Shown: piece by piece, positions 16,505 through 24,240 of the stretch | Position numbering within the stretch: the first letter of the stretch is position 1 | How the letters are laid out: the number at the start of each line of letters is the position of its first letter | Program-made: the position numbers and the translations under genes | Source of the DNA: Elusimicrobiota bacterium | Lineage (GTDB): Bacteria; Elusimicrobiota; Elusimicrobia; UBA1565; UBA9628 | Assembly (NCBI GenBank): GCA_016218575.1 | Contig: JACRDN010000022.1 | Coordinates: 1 to 64,000, forward strand | DNA: 64,000 bases | Reading direction: 5' to 3' | Notes under the pieces: generated by a model | Databases searched by the model: none | What the model was told of the DNA's origin: nothing | Seen by the model: the letters and a program-made list of their open reading frames with translations, nothing else

Positions 16505-17472
16505 GCCCGAGCCTCTTCATCGACATCACCGTCATTCCCGCGAAGCTCTCCGGCCTTGCGGGCCTGGTCTCGGGCCTCGCCGGGGCCATGCTGGCTTTCA
16601 TCATCCCCTTCACCATCATCGAGATGAACGTGAGGAGCCTGGAGTCCAAGGAGAGGCCAAGCTACAGCGGCCTTTTCACTCGGGTTTTTGCCGTGATCGT
16701 ATGCCTGATGTGCTACCAGCGCCTCTTCTATTTCATCCTCAAGGTGTCCCAGATCATGTCTTTCGCCATTTTGAGCGAGCAGGATTGGGGAGACTTCCTG
16801 ACCCGATCCCTGAAGGGCAGCGACTCGACCTATCCGACGCTCTCCATACTCTTTCACTCCGTCACGTCGATACAGCAGATCATCCTTTTCCTCTCGACGC
16901 TCGTCGCCGTCACGGTGAGGGACGTGATCGTGATGCTCCAGGGCTGCTTCTTGAGCCTCCTGTTCGCCTTCGGACCCATCGCCATCGTCTGCTCCGTGAA
17001 CCAGAAGAGCGCCCAGGTCACCCGGGGCTGGCTTGCCAACTCCTTCCAGGCGGCGTTTTGGAGCTTCTTCCTGCGGCTGGTAATGCGGGTCTGGCTTACC
17101 TTGGGACCCATGGCCGCCTCGGCCGGAGCCGGCGGTGCCGACGACTATCTCGGGATGCTCACGGTGAACGTAACCTTCATCCTGCTGGTCCTGGGAACCC
17201 CGGTCGTTTCGGCGCGGCTGCTCTCGGGCGAGAACCTGGCGGCCTTCGGGGAGGCGGCCTTGGGCACAATGCAGACCTTGGTCATCGCCAAGACCCTATC
17301 CACCGGCAAATTCGCCAGCAGCGAGGTCGAGAAATACAAGAAAGCCTCGCCGCACGAGCAGAAGAGCTTCTTTCACCATCCCATTCCCGCCACCATGACT
17401 CGGACGTATCAGAGTCTCTTCGGCGCCCCGAAGGCCCCGAGCCGGACGGACGGCACGGGGAGCAAGTCATGA
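16501..17472 (+). CDS. virB6: VirB6/TrbL-like polytopic membrane protein
   Basis: A 323-residue protein with about six to eight hydrophobic segments, among them V-S-G-L-A-G-A-M-L-A-F-I-I-P-F-T, F-A-V-I-V-C-L-M-C-Y and L-L-F-A-F-G-P-I-A-I-V-C. A central W-L-A-N-S-F-Q-A-A-F-W motif is typical of VirB6/TrbL. It would form part of the inner-membrane channel. Start and stop both overlap neighbours by four bases. The hydrophilic C-terminal 60 residues contain a basic, Ser-rich tail. Confidence 0.75.
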   Translation: MSPSLFIDITVIPAKLSGLAGLVSGLAGAMLAFIIPFTIIEMNVRSLESKERPSYSGLFTRVFAVIVCLMCYQRLFYFILKVSQIMSFAILSEQDWGDFLTRSLKGSDSTYPTLSILFHSVTSIQQIILFLSTLVAVTVRDVIVMLQGCFLSLLFAFGPIAIVCSVNQKSAQVTRGWLANSFQAAFWSFFLRLVMRVWLTLGPMAASAGAGGADDYLGMLTVNVTFILLVLGTPVVSARLLSGENLAAFGEAALGTMQTLVIAKTLSTGKFASSEVEKYKKASPHEQKSFFHHPIPATMTRTYQSLFGAPKAPSRTDGTGSKS

Positions 17473-18176
17473 GCCTGCTGGGACGTTTCTTCAACAAGAA
17501 GGGCGCGGCCGGGCCACCCCCGACGGCCAGGGCCGCGGCCCCTATCGCGACTGCGATCCCGGCGTACTACGAGGTTTGGGGCAGCCTTGAACGCGCCAAC
17601 CGGGCGCTGTGGGCCGGCCTCTGGCTGGCCACGACGACGGCCGTCCTGTGCCTCATCCTGGTGCGGCTTCTCATTACGCGACCGCCCATCGTGATCCGGG
17701 TTACCGACGCGGGCATGGCGCAAGTCGTCGCGGACCCAAGCCGCCAGCCCCCGGTCAGCGAGGCGGAGATCAAGAACTTCCTTTCGCTTTTCGAGAGGTT
17801 CTTCTTCGGCCTCAACGCCTACACCTACGAGGCGGATCTCAATGTGGCCTTCCCCATGATGACGGCGGGCTTCCAGCCGAAGGCGAACGACATGCTCAAG
17901 CGCCAAGGCACCATTGACGCCCTCAAGTCGAACCAGGGCCGCGTGACGGTGACTCTCACGGAACTGAAGGTTCTCCGCGACACGACCGATATCGTGGAGT
18001 GCCGGGTCATGGGAAACCGGCAAGTGGGCTCGTTCAAGCTGGACGGCGGCTCGGGACGGGTGGTTTTCGAGCACGATATCATACTGCGAAAGGTGCCTCG
18101 ATCCGACAAGGCTCCCTACGGAGTCCTGGTCGATGATCTGCACGAGAGCGTCTATGAAAATACTCTTAAAAACTAG
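17469..18176 (+). CDS. virB8: VirB8/TraE-like assembly protein
   Basis: A 235-residue bitopic protein. ATG 17469 overlaps the VirB6 stop; the open frame to its left is a shadow. A Pro/Ala-rich cytosolic stretch is followed by one membrane helix (about residues 50-70, A-L-W-A-G-L-W-L-A-T-T-T-A-V-L-C-L) and a periplasmic domain of about 160 residues with N-F-L-S-L-F-E-R-F-F-F and a G-R-V-T-V-T-L-T-E-L strand. Layout and position match VirB8/TraE, the nucleation factor of the inner-membrane complex. Confidence 0.72.
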   Translation: MSLLGRFFNKKGAAGPPPTARAAAPIATAIPAYYEVWGSLERANRALWAGLWLATTTAVLCLILVRLLITRPPIVIRVTDAGMAQVVADPSRQPPVSEAEIKNFLSLFERFFFGLNAYTYEADLNVAFPMMTAGFQPKANDMLKRQGTIDALKSNQGRVTVTLTELKVLRDTTDIVECRVMGNRQVGSFKLDGGSGRVVFEHDIILRKVPRSDKAPYGVLVDDLHESVYENTLKN

Positions 18177-18987
18177 CGCGCCTTGGATCGTGCTCTCGGT
18201 AACGGCGGCGCTATGCGTCGTCTTTGGGCTCTCGTTCGGCAAGGAACGTTCGACCGGGACCACCTACAGCTCCTTCGGGAGCCTGGTTTCGACCTTTGCC
18301 GCCGCACAGGCTTCGTTGGACAAGCACCTCGGCTCGAATCCCTCGGCGGCGGTGGCGGCGACGACTGGCCAGGAGCCCGCCGGCGGGCTCACAGTTTACG
18401 ATCAGTCTCCCTCTGAGGTGACCAAGACAACCGCCACCGCTCCAGGCGCTCGAATGCGGAGAGCGGGCCGCCATCGTTCTTCCCTGAAAGGCGCACCGGC
18501 CCGGCCTCCGGCTCCAGCGCCGCCTGATTCGCCGGACAAGCGAAACGGTGCTCCCTCCCCGATCGAGGGAATCCCGGTGGCGGCTCCCGCGGCAGAGCCC
18601 GCGGTGGGACCGATTGAATTCACTCCCGATTTGATCCGCGACTCATTTGACGGCGAGCTCTCGAAGTTTCCTCTCGACCTGAAGATCGCCAATGAGAGGG
18701 TGTCCCTGCGCCTTGAGGGTCTGTGCCGTTGGCGCGGCCACTTCATCCTGAAGGTCGCCGTAGACAACCAGACGGGCGGAGACTTCTTCGTGAAAGAGCT
18801 TTCCGCCTATGACGGGTCGGTTTACGTGACGATCAAATCCTATTTCAGGCTCCTGGTGGAGCCCGGAAGGACCCGGGAGGGACATTTGCTTTTCGATGCC
18901 CCCGCGGGCGCCAAAGTCAAAATCACACTAAAGGAGGATCGGGAGAACGGCCGGGCTATGGAGTTGCCAGTCCGCTATCCCTTTTGA
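18154..18987 (+). CDS. Membrane-anchored periplasmic conjugation protein, unassigned
   Basis: A 277-residue protein. ATG 18154 lies inside the end of the VirB8 gene and opens directly into a membrane anchor (W-I-V-L-S-V-T-A-A-L-C-V-V-F-G-L). A Ser/Ala- and Pro-rich linker of about 100 residues follows, then a 110-residue beta-rich domain (L-K-I-A-N-E-R-V-S-L-R-L-E-G; S-V-Y-V-T-I-K-S-Y-F). Anchor plus Pro-rich linker is the plan of the VirB10 N-terminus, while the beta domain recalls VirB9/TraK. It may supply the part that the short VirB10-like protein downstream lacks. This is inference. Confidence 0.55.
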   Translation: MKILLKTSAPWIVLSVTAALCVVFGLSFGKERSTGTTYSSFGSLVSTFAAAQASLDKHLGSNPSAAVAATTGQEPAGGLTVYDQSPSEVTKTTATAPGARMRRAGRHRSSLKGAPARPPAPAPPDSPDKRNGAPSPIEGIPVAAPAAEPAVGPIEFTPDLIRDSFDGELSKFPLDLKIANERVSLRLEGLCRWRGHFILKVAVDNQTGGDFFVKELSAYDGSVYVTIKSYFRLLVEPGRTREGHLLFDAPAGAKVKITLKEDRENGRAMELPVRYPF

Positions 18988-18992
18988 AATCC

Positions 18993-19514
18993 ATGCACAC
19001 GACATTGCCGGAATTCTTGGAAAGGAAACCGCACTCGCCTTCGAGACCCGTTCCGCCCACGCGAGCCATGATCGAGGCCCTGCACCGGCCTTTGAGCGCG
19101 ATCTCCTCGCCGCCTTTGGACGACAACGGCGCTCCCATGGAGGAGGAACCCATGCGCCTCAAGGATGTTGCCTCTGCCGCCAGCCCGAAGGCGGCGGAGC
19201 CCAACCCGTTCTTCAAATTCCGGTTCAAGCGCCCCTGGTTCGGCGAGTACACCACCAAGGATTACAAGTTTGTCCTGCGGGTGGAGCACTTCCCGGAGCT
19301 GATGCGGTTGGTCAATGAGTTCAACAAGACCAGGCCGGAGGACGAATTCCCGGTCAGCGTCTCCGACATCGTGAGCGCGGCGCTCGATTTCGTTCTGGAC
19401 CACCCCGTGGTATTGACCGGTCTAAAGAAACCGGAAGAAATCCGCGAGGCCATGGCCACCGCCATTTACCGGAAGGCTTACTGGCCGTTGAGGCAGCTCC
19501 ATGAGCTATTTTAG
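18993..19514 (+). CDS. Unknown ICE protein, paralogue A
   Basis: A protein of 173 residues from ATG 18993 (TTG 18984, overlapping the previous stop, is the alternative). The N-terminal 85 residues are Pro-rich and look disordered. The C-terminal 80 residues align by eye with the C-terminus of the gene at 20202-20651: V-L-R-V-E-H against L-L-R-V-D-H, S-D-I-V-S-A-A-L-D-F-V against S-D-I-V-N-G-V-L-D-F-A, and closing L-H-E-L-F against F-N-E-A-F. A strand followed by two helices recalls a ribbon-helix-helix fold. No function is known to me. Confidence 0.6.
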   Translation: MHTTLPEFLERKPHSPSRPVPPTRAMIEALHRPLSAISSPPLDDNGAPMEEEPMRLKDVASAASPKAAEPNPFFKFRFKRPWFGEYTTKDYKFVLRVEHFPELMRLVNEFNKTRPEDEFPVSVSDIVSAALDFVLDHPVVLTGLKKPEEIREAMATAIYRKAYWPLRQLHELF

Positions 19515-20202
19515 GCCCATGCGGCGCCGGATATGGCTGGGAGCCTGGCTGGTGGCGCTTGGTTCCGCCTGGCCCGCCTTGGCTCAGGAGAAGCGCGCGC
19601 CTCCGGCTCCTGAAAAGCCGGCGCGGGCCAAAGCGGATTCCGATTGGCAGGGGGTCAGCCAGAAGACGGCATCGAAGGCGCGGTATTTCCTCCCGACCGG
19701 ATTTTCCTTCCCGGCTCGGCTTGAGAACGCCATCTACTCCTACAACGTGGAGACCCCGGCCATCGGCATCGTGGAGCGGGGCATCAAGTACCTGGATAAG
19801 GTCGTGGTCCCGCCTGAGACGCGGATCATCGGGACTGTCACGGTCCAGAAGAGCCATGACAGGGTACTGGTGAATTGGCACACGATGGTATTCCCGGAGG
19901 GGGACGAGATCAAGTTCTCCGGAATCGCGCTCTCCGTCGATGGCTCCGCGGGCCTGAAGGGCAAGGTCGAAACCCACAAGGATTCCGCGGTCGCAAACAC
20001 GGTGCTGAGATCCGTGGTCTCGGGCACCCAGGCCGCCCTCGACATTACGGGGGTGAGCCCGATCGCGTCGCAGGCCACCCAGGGCGTCTCGCAGGAAGCG
20101 TTGAAAGAACTGGATATAGAAAAACAGCAGGTGGCGACGAGCATCTCGATAGACTCGGACGTGGGCCTGCGCATTTTCGTCAATCAGCGCGTGGAGTATT
20201 GA
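19501..20202 (+). CDS. Short VirB10/TrbI-like protein
   Basis: A 233-residue exported protein with a cleavable signal peptide ending W-P-A-L-A-Q. From about residue 65 the sequence matches the VirB10/TrbI C-terminal barrel: G-F-S-F-P-A-R-L-E-N-A-I-Y-S, then V-V-V-P-P-E-T-R-I-I-G-T-V, then V-N-W-H-T-M-V-F-P-E-G and I-A-L-S-V-D-G-S-A-G-L-K-G. VirB10 proteins are normally 360-480 residues with an N-terminal membrane anchor and Pro-rich linker. Here those parts are missing, and the gene upstream at 18154 has them. It would form the outer-membrane pore of the core complex. Confidence 0.72.
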   Translation: MSYFRPMRRRIWLGAWLVALGSAWPALAQEKRAPPAPEKPARAKADSDWQGVSQKTASKARYFLPTGFSFPARLENAIYSYNVETPAIGIVERGIKYLDKVVVPPETRIIGTVTVQKSHDRVLVNWHTMVFPEGDEIKFSGIALSVDGSAGLKGKVETHKDSAVANTVLRSVVSGTQAALDITGVSPIASQATQGVSQEALKELDIEKQQVATSISIDSDVGLRIFVNQRVEY

Positions 20203-20651
20203 TGATAGAATTAGAAATCCTTCGCGGACCTGAAAGCTACTTTCCAGAGAACCTTCAGCCCACACGAAAAATCTGGGACCGTTTCCAAGCAGAGTCGGAA
20301 AGTTCCGCGCCGGCACGGTCGGCAAAAACGCCTTCTTCCTTCGACGACATCCCCGAATCCCGTGGGGGATACGCCGAGATATACAGCACCAAGCATCAGC
20401 GGGTCCTGCTCCGGGTGGACCACATCACGAAGATGGATGCCATCCGCAAGGGCTTTAACGCCAGCCGTCTGCACCCCGGACAGCGATCGCTCACCACGAG
20501 CGACATCGTGAACGGGGTGCTGGACTTCGCTTTCGAGCACCGGATTCCGTTCTACGAACTGCAGGACGCCGACGGCCTCAAGGATTTGATCTCTAAAAGC
20601 GTCTACCGGAGCGTTCTTTCGAGATGGAAACAGTTCAACGAGGCGTTTTGA
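20202..20651 (+). CDS. Unknown ICE protein, paralogue B
   Basis: A 149-residue protein whose ATG shares its A with the stop of the VirB10-like gene. Its C-terminal 85 residues align with those of the gene at 18993-19514 (L-L-R-V-D-H, S-D-I-V-N-G-V-L-D-F-A-F-E-H, S-V-Y-R). The N-terminal half differs and contains no motif I know. The pair therefore flanks the VirB10-like gene. A strand-helix-helix layout suggests a ribbon-helix-helix-like domain. Function is unknown. Confidence 0.6.
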   Translation: MIELEILRGPESYFPENLQPTRKIWDRFQAESESSAPARSAKTPSSFDDIPESRGGYAEIYSTKHQRVLLRVDHITKMDAIRKGFNASRLHPGQRSLTTSDIVNGVLDFAFEHRIPFYELQDADGLKDLISKSVYRSVLSRWKQFNEAF

Positions 20652-20657
20652 TGGGTC

Positions 20658-20705
20658 TTGACAGAGGTATACTTATACATTACACTGTTAGTAATTCGCT
20701 AACAG
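20658..20705 (+). promoter_or_regulatory. Promoter and inverted-repeat operator of the abiE genes
   Basis: TTGACA (20658-20663) and TACACT (20681-20686) are 17 bases apart. CTGTTAG (20685-20691) and CTAACAG (20699-20705) form a perfect 7-bp inverted repeat over the -10 box and probable transcription start. AbiEi antitoxins are known to autoregulate by binding inverted repeats at their promoter, so this is the likely operator. The local AT-rich composition stands out from the GC-rich operon. Confidence 0.7.
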
Positions 20706-20722
20706 GAGATAATACTACTAGA

Positions 20723-21544
20723 ATGACCAGACGCAGCCTGTCGAAAAGAGAAGGCGACCTTGTTCTGGCCCTTGAGTGGGAGAAGCAGCGCTTTGTCAGC
20801 CTCAAGGACATCAGAAGGCGCCTGCGGTGCTCCCCCGAGTACGCCCGCTTCATGGCGCATGCCCTCCACAAGAAAGGATGGCTTGAGCCCCTGGCTAAGG
20901 GCCAATCTCAGCTCATCGGCGCCGAGCGGGGTCCGAAGGGCGTCCGCGAAATGAATCCCTATGTCGTGGCGCGTTTTCTGCCGAACCCCTATTTCTTCGC
21001 GTACCGCTTCGCGTGCGAGCATTATGGTCTTCTGACGCAGGTGCCGACCACCATCCATGTCGCGCTCAAGCGTCCGAAGCGTCCGCTGGAGCTCAAGAAT
21101 GTCCGGTTCGAGTTCGTCGTCCTGACGCCAAAGAGATTTTTCGGGTTCGAGGAAATCACCATCCTCGGTGAAAAGATTCAGGTCTCCGACCTTGAGAGGA
21201 CGGTCTTGGACGCCCTGGACCGGCCCGAGCTTGTCGGCGGCATAGAAGCCTCGATCCAGGTCCTATTCCACGCGGGCAAGAAGGCCGACTACGCTAAACT
21301 CCTAGGCTATCTCAAGCGAATGGATGATAGGGCGTTGTCGCGGCGCTTCGGTTACTTGGCGGACCAGCTCAAGTTGGAGTTTCCAAAGGAGCTGTCCCAG
21401 TATCTCCGGGCGCAGGTGAACAAAAATCCGGCCTACCTCGGTTCCCCGGCGCGCTGGGGAAAGGACGGCCAACGCGACCCCGGTTGGAATCTCGTCATAA
21501 ACGTTCCCAAGCAGGAGCTTCTAGGGGAGGTCCGAATAGGATGA
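20723..21544 (+). CDS. abiEi: AbiEi-family antitoxin
   Basis: A 273-residue protein. ATG 20723 is chosen because promoter, operator and an AGGAGAT ribosome site lie immediately upstream; the longer open frame back to 20624 runs through the promoter. About residues 1-60 form a winged helix (F-V-S-L-K-D-I-R-R-R-L-R-C-S-P-E-Y-A). The rest has the AbiEi hallmarks: M-N-P-Y-V-V-A-R-F, P-T-T-I-H-V-A and V-S-D-L-E-R-T-V-L-D-A-L. It neutralises and represses the AbiEii toxin downstream, with which it overlaps by four bases (ATGA). Such type IV systems stabilise elements and abort phage infection. Confidence 0.85.
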   Translation: MTRRSLSKREGDLVLALEWEKQRFVSLKDIRRRLRCSPEYARFMAHALHKKGWLEPLAKGQSQLIGAERGPKGVREMNPYVVARFLPNPYFFAYRFACEHYGLLTQVPTTIHVALKRPKRPLELKNVRFEFVVLTPKRFFGFEEITILGEKIQVSDLERTVLDALDRPELVGGIEASIQVLFHAGKKADYAKLLGYLKRMDDRALSRRFGYLADQLKLEFPKELSQYLRAQVNKNPAYLGSPARWGKDGQRDPGWNLVINVPKQELLGEVRIG

Positions 21545-22428
21545 TCGAGCAAAAACACACCGAGTTGTTCGCGCAGGGCGCCCAGGTGCCCCTCGCCGTC
21601 GCCGAGCGGGAGATCGTGCTGACTTACGTCCTGAAAATTCTCGAGGACGCGGGGCTTCTCAAGTCCCTGGCCTTCAAGGGCGGCACGTGCCTGCGCAAAT
21701 GCGTCTACGGCAAGGAGACGAGGTTCTCGGTGGACCTGGATTTCACCAGCCTCACCGAAGCGGCGGCGGACGACGTGATCCTGGGGCTGGTGACGGCACT
21801 CGACAAGCCGGCCTACGGGTTGACCTTTCAGATCGAGACCAAGGATTTCTATGTGGCCGAGGATGGCTTTTCTTGCGGCGCGACCGTCGGCTATCGCCAT
21901 TCATGGAACGAGGCCCGGTTCAAGCTGGATGTGAGTCTTCGTGAACGGCCGTCCCTTTCCTTGGCCGTCATGCCTTTCCAATCCCAGCCCTACTTCAAAT
22001 CGCTGGAGTTCAAACCATCCCAGGTCGCCTGTTTCCGGTTCGAGGAACTGCTCGGCGAGAAGATCCGCGCCGCAAGCCAGAGGGTTCGGGCACGGGACCT
22101 TTACGACCTGGCGAAAGCCGCGGAGAAGCCCATAAGCGCGCCCGTGATCCGGGCCCTGGCCGTCATCAAGTGCTGGAACGTCCGCGACGCCTTCGATCCG
22201 GCGCGTTTTCTGCAAAGACTCCGGTCGAGCCAATACGACTGGGAGGACCTGAGGCAGTTGGTGCGGCGGAGCGAGAAAATCGATCCGGAGAGACTGATCT
22301 CCCTCTGCGAGAACCGGTACAAGTTCCTGCTGTCATTGACGGAAAAAGAGAAGCAGTTGATCGCCGACGCGAAGCGGCATAAATTGAAAGACCTTCCCCG
22401 GACTTTGCTCAAGGAGGTAAAGGCATGA
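21541..22428 (+). CDS. abiEii: AbiEii-family nucleotidyltransferase toxin
   Basis: A 295-residue nucleotidyltransferase-fold toxin. K-G-G-T-C-L-R-K (residues 46-53) and F-S-V-D-L-D-F (62-68) are the conserved substrate- and metal-binding motifs of the AbiEii/AbiGii family. E-E-L-L-G-E-K-I-R-A and R-A-R-D-L-Y-D-L motifs follow, as expected. Characterised relatives add nucleotides to tRNA ends and stop growth. It overlaps both the antitoxin and the excisionase gene by four bases, tying it to the integration module. Confidence 0.88.
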   Translation: MIEQKHTELFAQGAQVPLAVAEREIVLTYVLKILEDAGLLKSLAFKGGTCLRKCVYGKETRFSVDLDFTSLTEAAADDVILGLVTALDKPAYGLTFQIETKDFYVAEDGFSCGATVGYRHSWNEARFKLDVSLRERPSLSLAVMPFQSQPYFKSLEFKPSQVACFRFEELLGEKIRAASQRVRARDLYDLAKAAEKPISAPVIRALAVIKCWNVRDAFDPARFLQRLRSSQYDWEDLRQLVRRSEKIDPERLISLCENRYKFLLSLTEKEKQLIADAKRHKLKDLPRTLLKEVKA

Positions 22429-22613
22429 CGGAACGATTGTTGACGATCGAGGAGGTCTGCCACAAGCTGGGCGGCGTGAAGCCGTGGACGATCCGCTGTT
22501 GGGTGAGCCAGCGCCGGATACCCTACACGAAGGTCGGCCGGCTGACCCGATTCCCCGAGTCTCAAATAAACGAGTGGATCAGGTCGAACACTCATGCGCC
22601 CGTGGAAGCCTAG
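22425..22613 (+). CDS. Excisionase-like helix-turn-helix protein
   Basis: A 62-residue protein of the MerR-like excisionase type: L-T-I-E-E-V-C-H-K-L, W-T-I-R-C-W-V-S-Q-R-R-I-P-Y, then K-V-G-R-L-T-R-F-P and I-N-E-W-I. It overlaps the toxin stop (ATGA) and precedes the integrase by 64 bases. It would bend DNA at the attachment site and favour excision. It could alternatively act as a plain regulator. Confidence 0.8.
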   Translation: MTERLLTIEEVCHKLGGVKPWTIRCWVSQRRIPYTKVGRLTRFPESQINEWIRSNTHAPVEA

Positions 22614-22677
22614 CTCAGGGAACTTTTTTGAGGGATAAACGTTGTATATGGAGGGGCTTTTAAAAGCGAGGTGAGCG

Positions 22678-23862
22678 ATGGGAGTCTATAAAAAGGACGG
22701 GAACTGGTTCATCGATTACAGGGCCTACGGCCGGCGCATCCGTGAAAAGATCGGAGAGAGCCGAAAACTGGCCGATTCAGTGCTGGCCAAGCGCAAGACC
22801 GAGATCGCCGAGAAACGATTCCTCGATGTGCGCAAGGTGAGCCGGGAGACGTTCCGCGAATTCTCGGCGCGGTACCTGGAATGGATTCAGGGCCGCATCA
22901 GGACCGTCGATGACGACCAGCAGCGCGTCCGCCGGCTGTTGCTGACATTCGGAAACCTGCAGCTCGCCGAGATCGACATCGCCCAAGCCGAGAAATACAT
23001 GGCCAAGCGTCTGCAGGACCCGATCTCTCACCCTTTTTGGGGCAGAACGGGGGCGGCGCTGGCGCGGCGAACCCCTGAGGAGCGAGCGGCCAAACTGAAA
23101 GCCTGGGCGGCAAGAAATACCAGGACCGTCTCGAAGTCCACGGTGAATCGTGAAATCGCCTGCTTGAGGAAGATACTCAATAAGGCCGTGGATTGGAAAG
23201 TCATCCCGGCCAACCCGCTGCGCGGCATCAAGCTGTTCGATGAGCGCGAGTTCATTCGGAAGCGTTACCTCAAGCCCGATGAAGTCCGGCTGTTGCTGGA
23301 ATCCTGCACCCCGGCGCTGCGAAACGTCGTCACCTTCGCCCTTTATACGGGACGAAGGCAAGGGGAAATTCTCGGCATGCGCTGGCAGGACGTGGATTTG
23401 CAAAACGGCTACGTCTACTACCCGCGCACGAAGAAGAAGGAGCCCGACCAGGTCTCCATCCCGCCGCGAGCCCTGAAACTCCTGGAGACCCTGTCCGCCG
23501 GCCCGCATGGGGAATTCGTCTTCAACCAGGATCGGAGCCAGACGCAACCGCTGAGGTTCGTTCAGCATCAGTTCACGCAGGCCTGCTTCAAAGGCGGCAT
23601 CAAGGGTTTCCGCTTTCATGATCTCCGCCACACCGCCGTCTCGTACATGATGATGAACGGAATCGACCTCAAGACCATCGCGGAGCTTGTCGGACACACG
23701 ACGGCCGAAATGGTCGATCAGCGCTACGGACACCTGTCGCCGGACCACAAGCGCGTGGCGACCGAGATCTTCGGCTCCGCGATGGATCGTCTCACAGGCC
23801 TCGCCAACGAGGTCCGCGAGGGCTCGGTACGATACCGCGCCAAGGCCAAGGTCAAATTCTAG
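22678..23862 (+). CDS. int: Tyrosine site-specific integrase
   Basis: A 394-residue tyrosine recombinase with a GAGGTGA ribosome site. An N-terminal AP2-like arm-binding region (V-Y-K-K-D-G-N-W-F-I-D-Y), a core-binding domain to about 195, and a catalytic domain are present. The catalytic set is complete: Arg in T-G-R-R-Q-G-E near 225, H-D-L-R-H near 315-319, His in V-G-H-T-T near 340, and Tyr350 in Q-R-Y-G-H-L. It lies 278 bases from tRNA-Ser and should catalyse integration and excision of the element. Confidence 0.93.
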   Translation: MGVYKKDGNWFIDYRAYGRRIREKIGESRKLADSVLAKRKTEIAEKRFLDVRKVSRETFREFSARYLEWIQGRIRTVDDDQQRVRRLLLTFGNLQLAEIDIAQAEKYMAKRLQDPISHPFWGRTGAALARRTPEERAAKLKAWAARNTRTVSKSTVNREIACLRKILNKAVDWKVIPANPLRGIKLFDEREFIRKRYLKPDEVRLLLESCTPALRNVVTFALYTGRRQGEILGMRWQDVDLQNGYVYYPRTKKKEPDQVSIPPRALKLLETLSAGPHGEFVFNQDRSQTQPLRFVQHQFTQACFKGGIKGFRFHDLRHTAVSYMMMNGIDLKTIAELVGHTTAEMVDQRYGHLSPDHKRVATEIFGSAMDRLTGLANEVREGSVRYRAKAKVKF

Positions 23863-23918
23863 GCAATGGGACCTGACTGGCGACAATTTGCTATCATGAC
23901 TCAATCGCGACAAGCGCA

Positions 23919-23938
23919 GGGACTCCGCGAGGAGTCCC
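23919..23938 (+). terminator. Hairpin terminator after the integrase
   Basis: GGGACTCC and GGAGTCCC form a perfect 8-bp stem with a GCGA tetraloop, followed by GTATTTT. It lies 56 bases after the integrase stop. A TGCTATCAT motif at 23889-23897 lies between the two but leads into no convincing gene. Confidence 0.6.
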
Positions 23939-23995
23939 GTATTTTGGGTTGTGCGGCTCGATGCGTGGGCCGTGATGGGTTTGGGGTCACTTTGT

Positions 23996-24041
23996 TGGAC
24001 AGAGTGTCCAGGTGGATCGGCGGTGGACACTTTTTGGACAC
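23996..24041. repeat. Cluster of four TGGACA repeats near the attachment region
   Basis: TGGACA occurs at 23996-24001, in reverse at 24005-24010 (three-base gap, so a 15-base inverted repeat), and again at 24024-24029 and 24035-24040. The last two are direct copies 11 bases apart, about one helical turn, each followed by CTTT. The place between integrase and tRNA suits arm-type sites for integrase or excisionase. Confidence 0.55.
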
Positions 24042-24140
24042 TTTGAGGATTTCGGCTCGCGCAGGCCGGAATCTTTAGACCGCTCAGCCCGTAGAATTGC
24101 TTATGGTTTTCAATACTAAATTGAAGACCACTCAAATTTT

Positions 24141-24231
24141 GGAGAGGTGGGTGAGCGGCTGAAACCGACGGTTTGCTAAACCGTTGTATCTGTGTAAACG
24201 GGTACCGAGGGTTCGAATCCCTCCCTCTCCG
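24141..24231 (+). tRNA. tRNA-Ser (anticodon GCU)
   Basis: The gene is 91 bases long. The 7-bp acceptor stem is 24141-24147 (GGAGAGG) with 24224-24230 (CCTCTCC), and G is the discriminator base at 24231. The anticodon stem ACGGT/ACCGT carries the loop TTGCTAA with GCT at 24175-24177. A long variable arm, typical of serine tRNAs, precedes the T arm with GGTTCGAATCC. No CCA is encoded. It is intact and lies next to the integrase, so it is the probable integration target. Confidence 0.95.
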
Positions 24232-24240
24232 TGATTTTCA

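Noticed and set aside
23866-24078. Small ORF after the TGCTATCAT motif upstream of the tRNA
   Set aside because: It runs through the terminator hairpin and the TGGACA repeats, has no ribosome site, and shows no recognisable protein.
22777-24135. 452-codon minus-strand frame over the integrase
   Set aside because: The plus strand encodes a complete tyrosine recombinase. The minus frame has no recognisable domain and follows from the GC-rich codon pattern.
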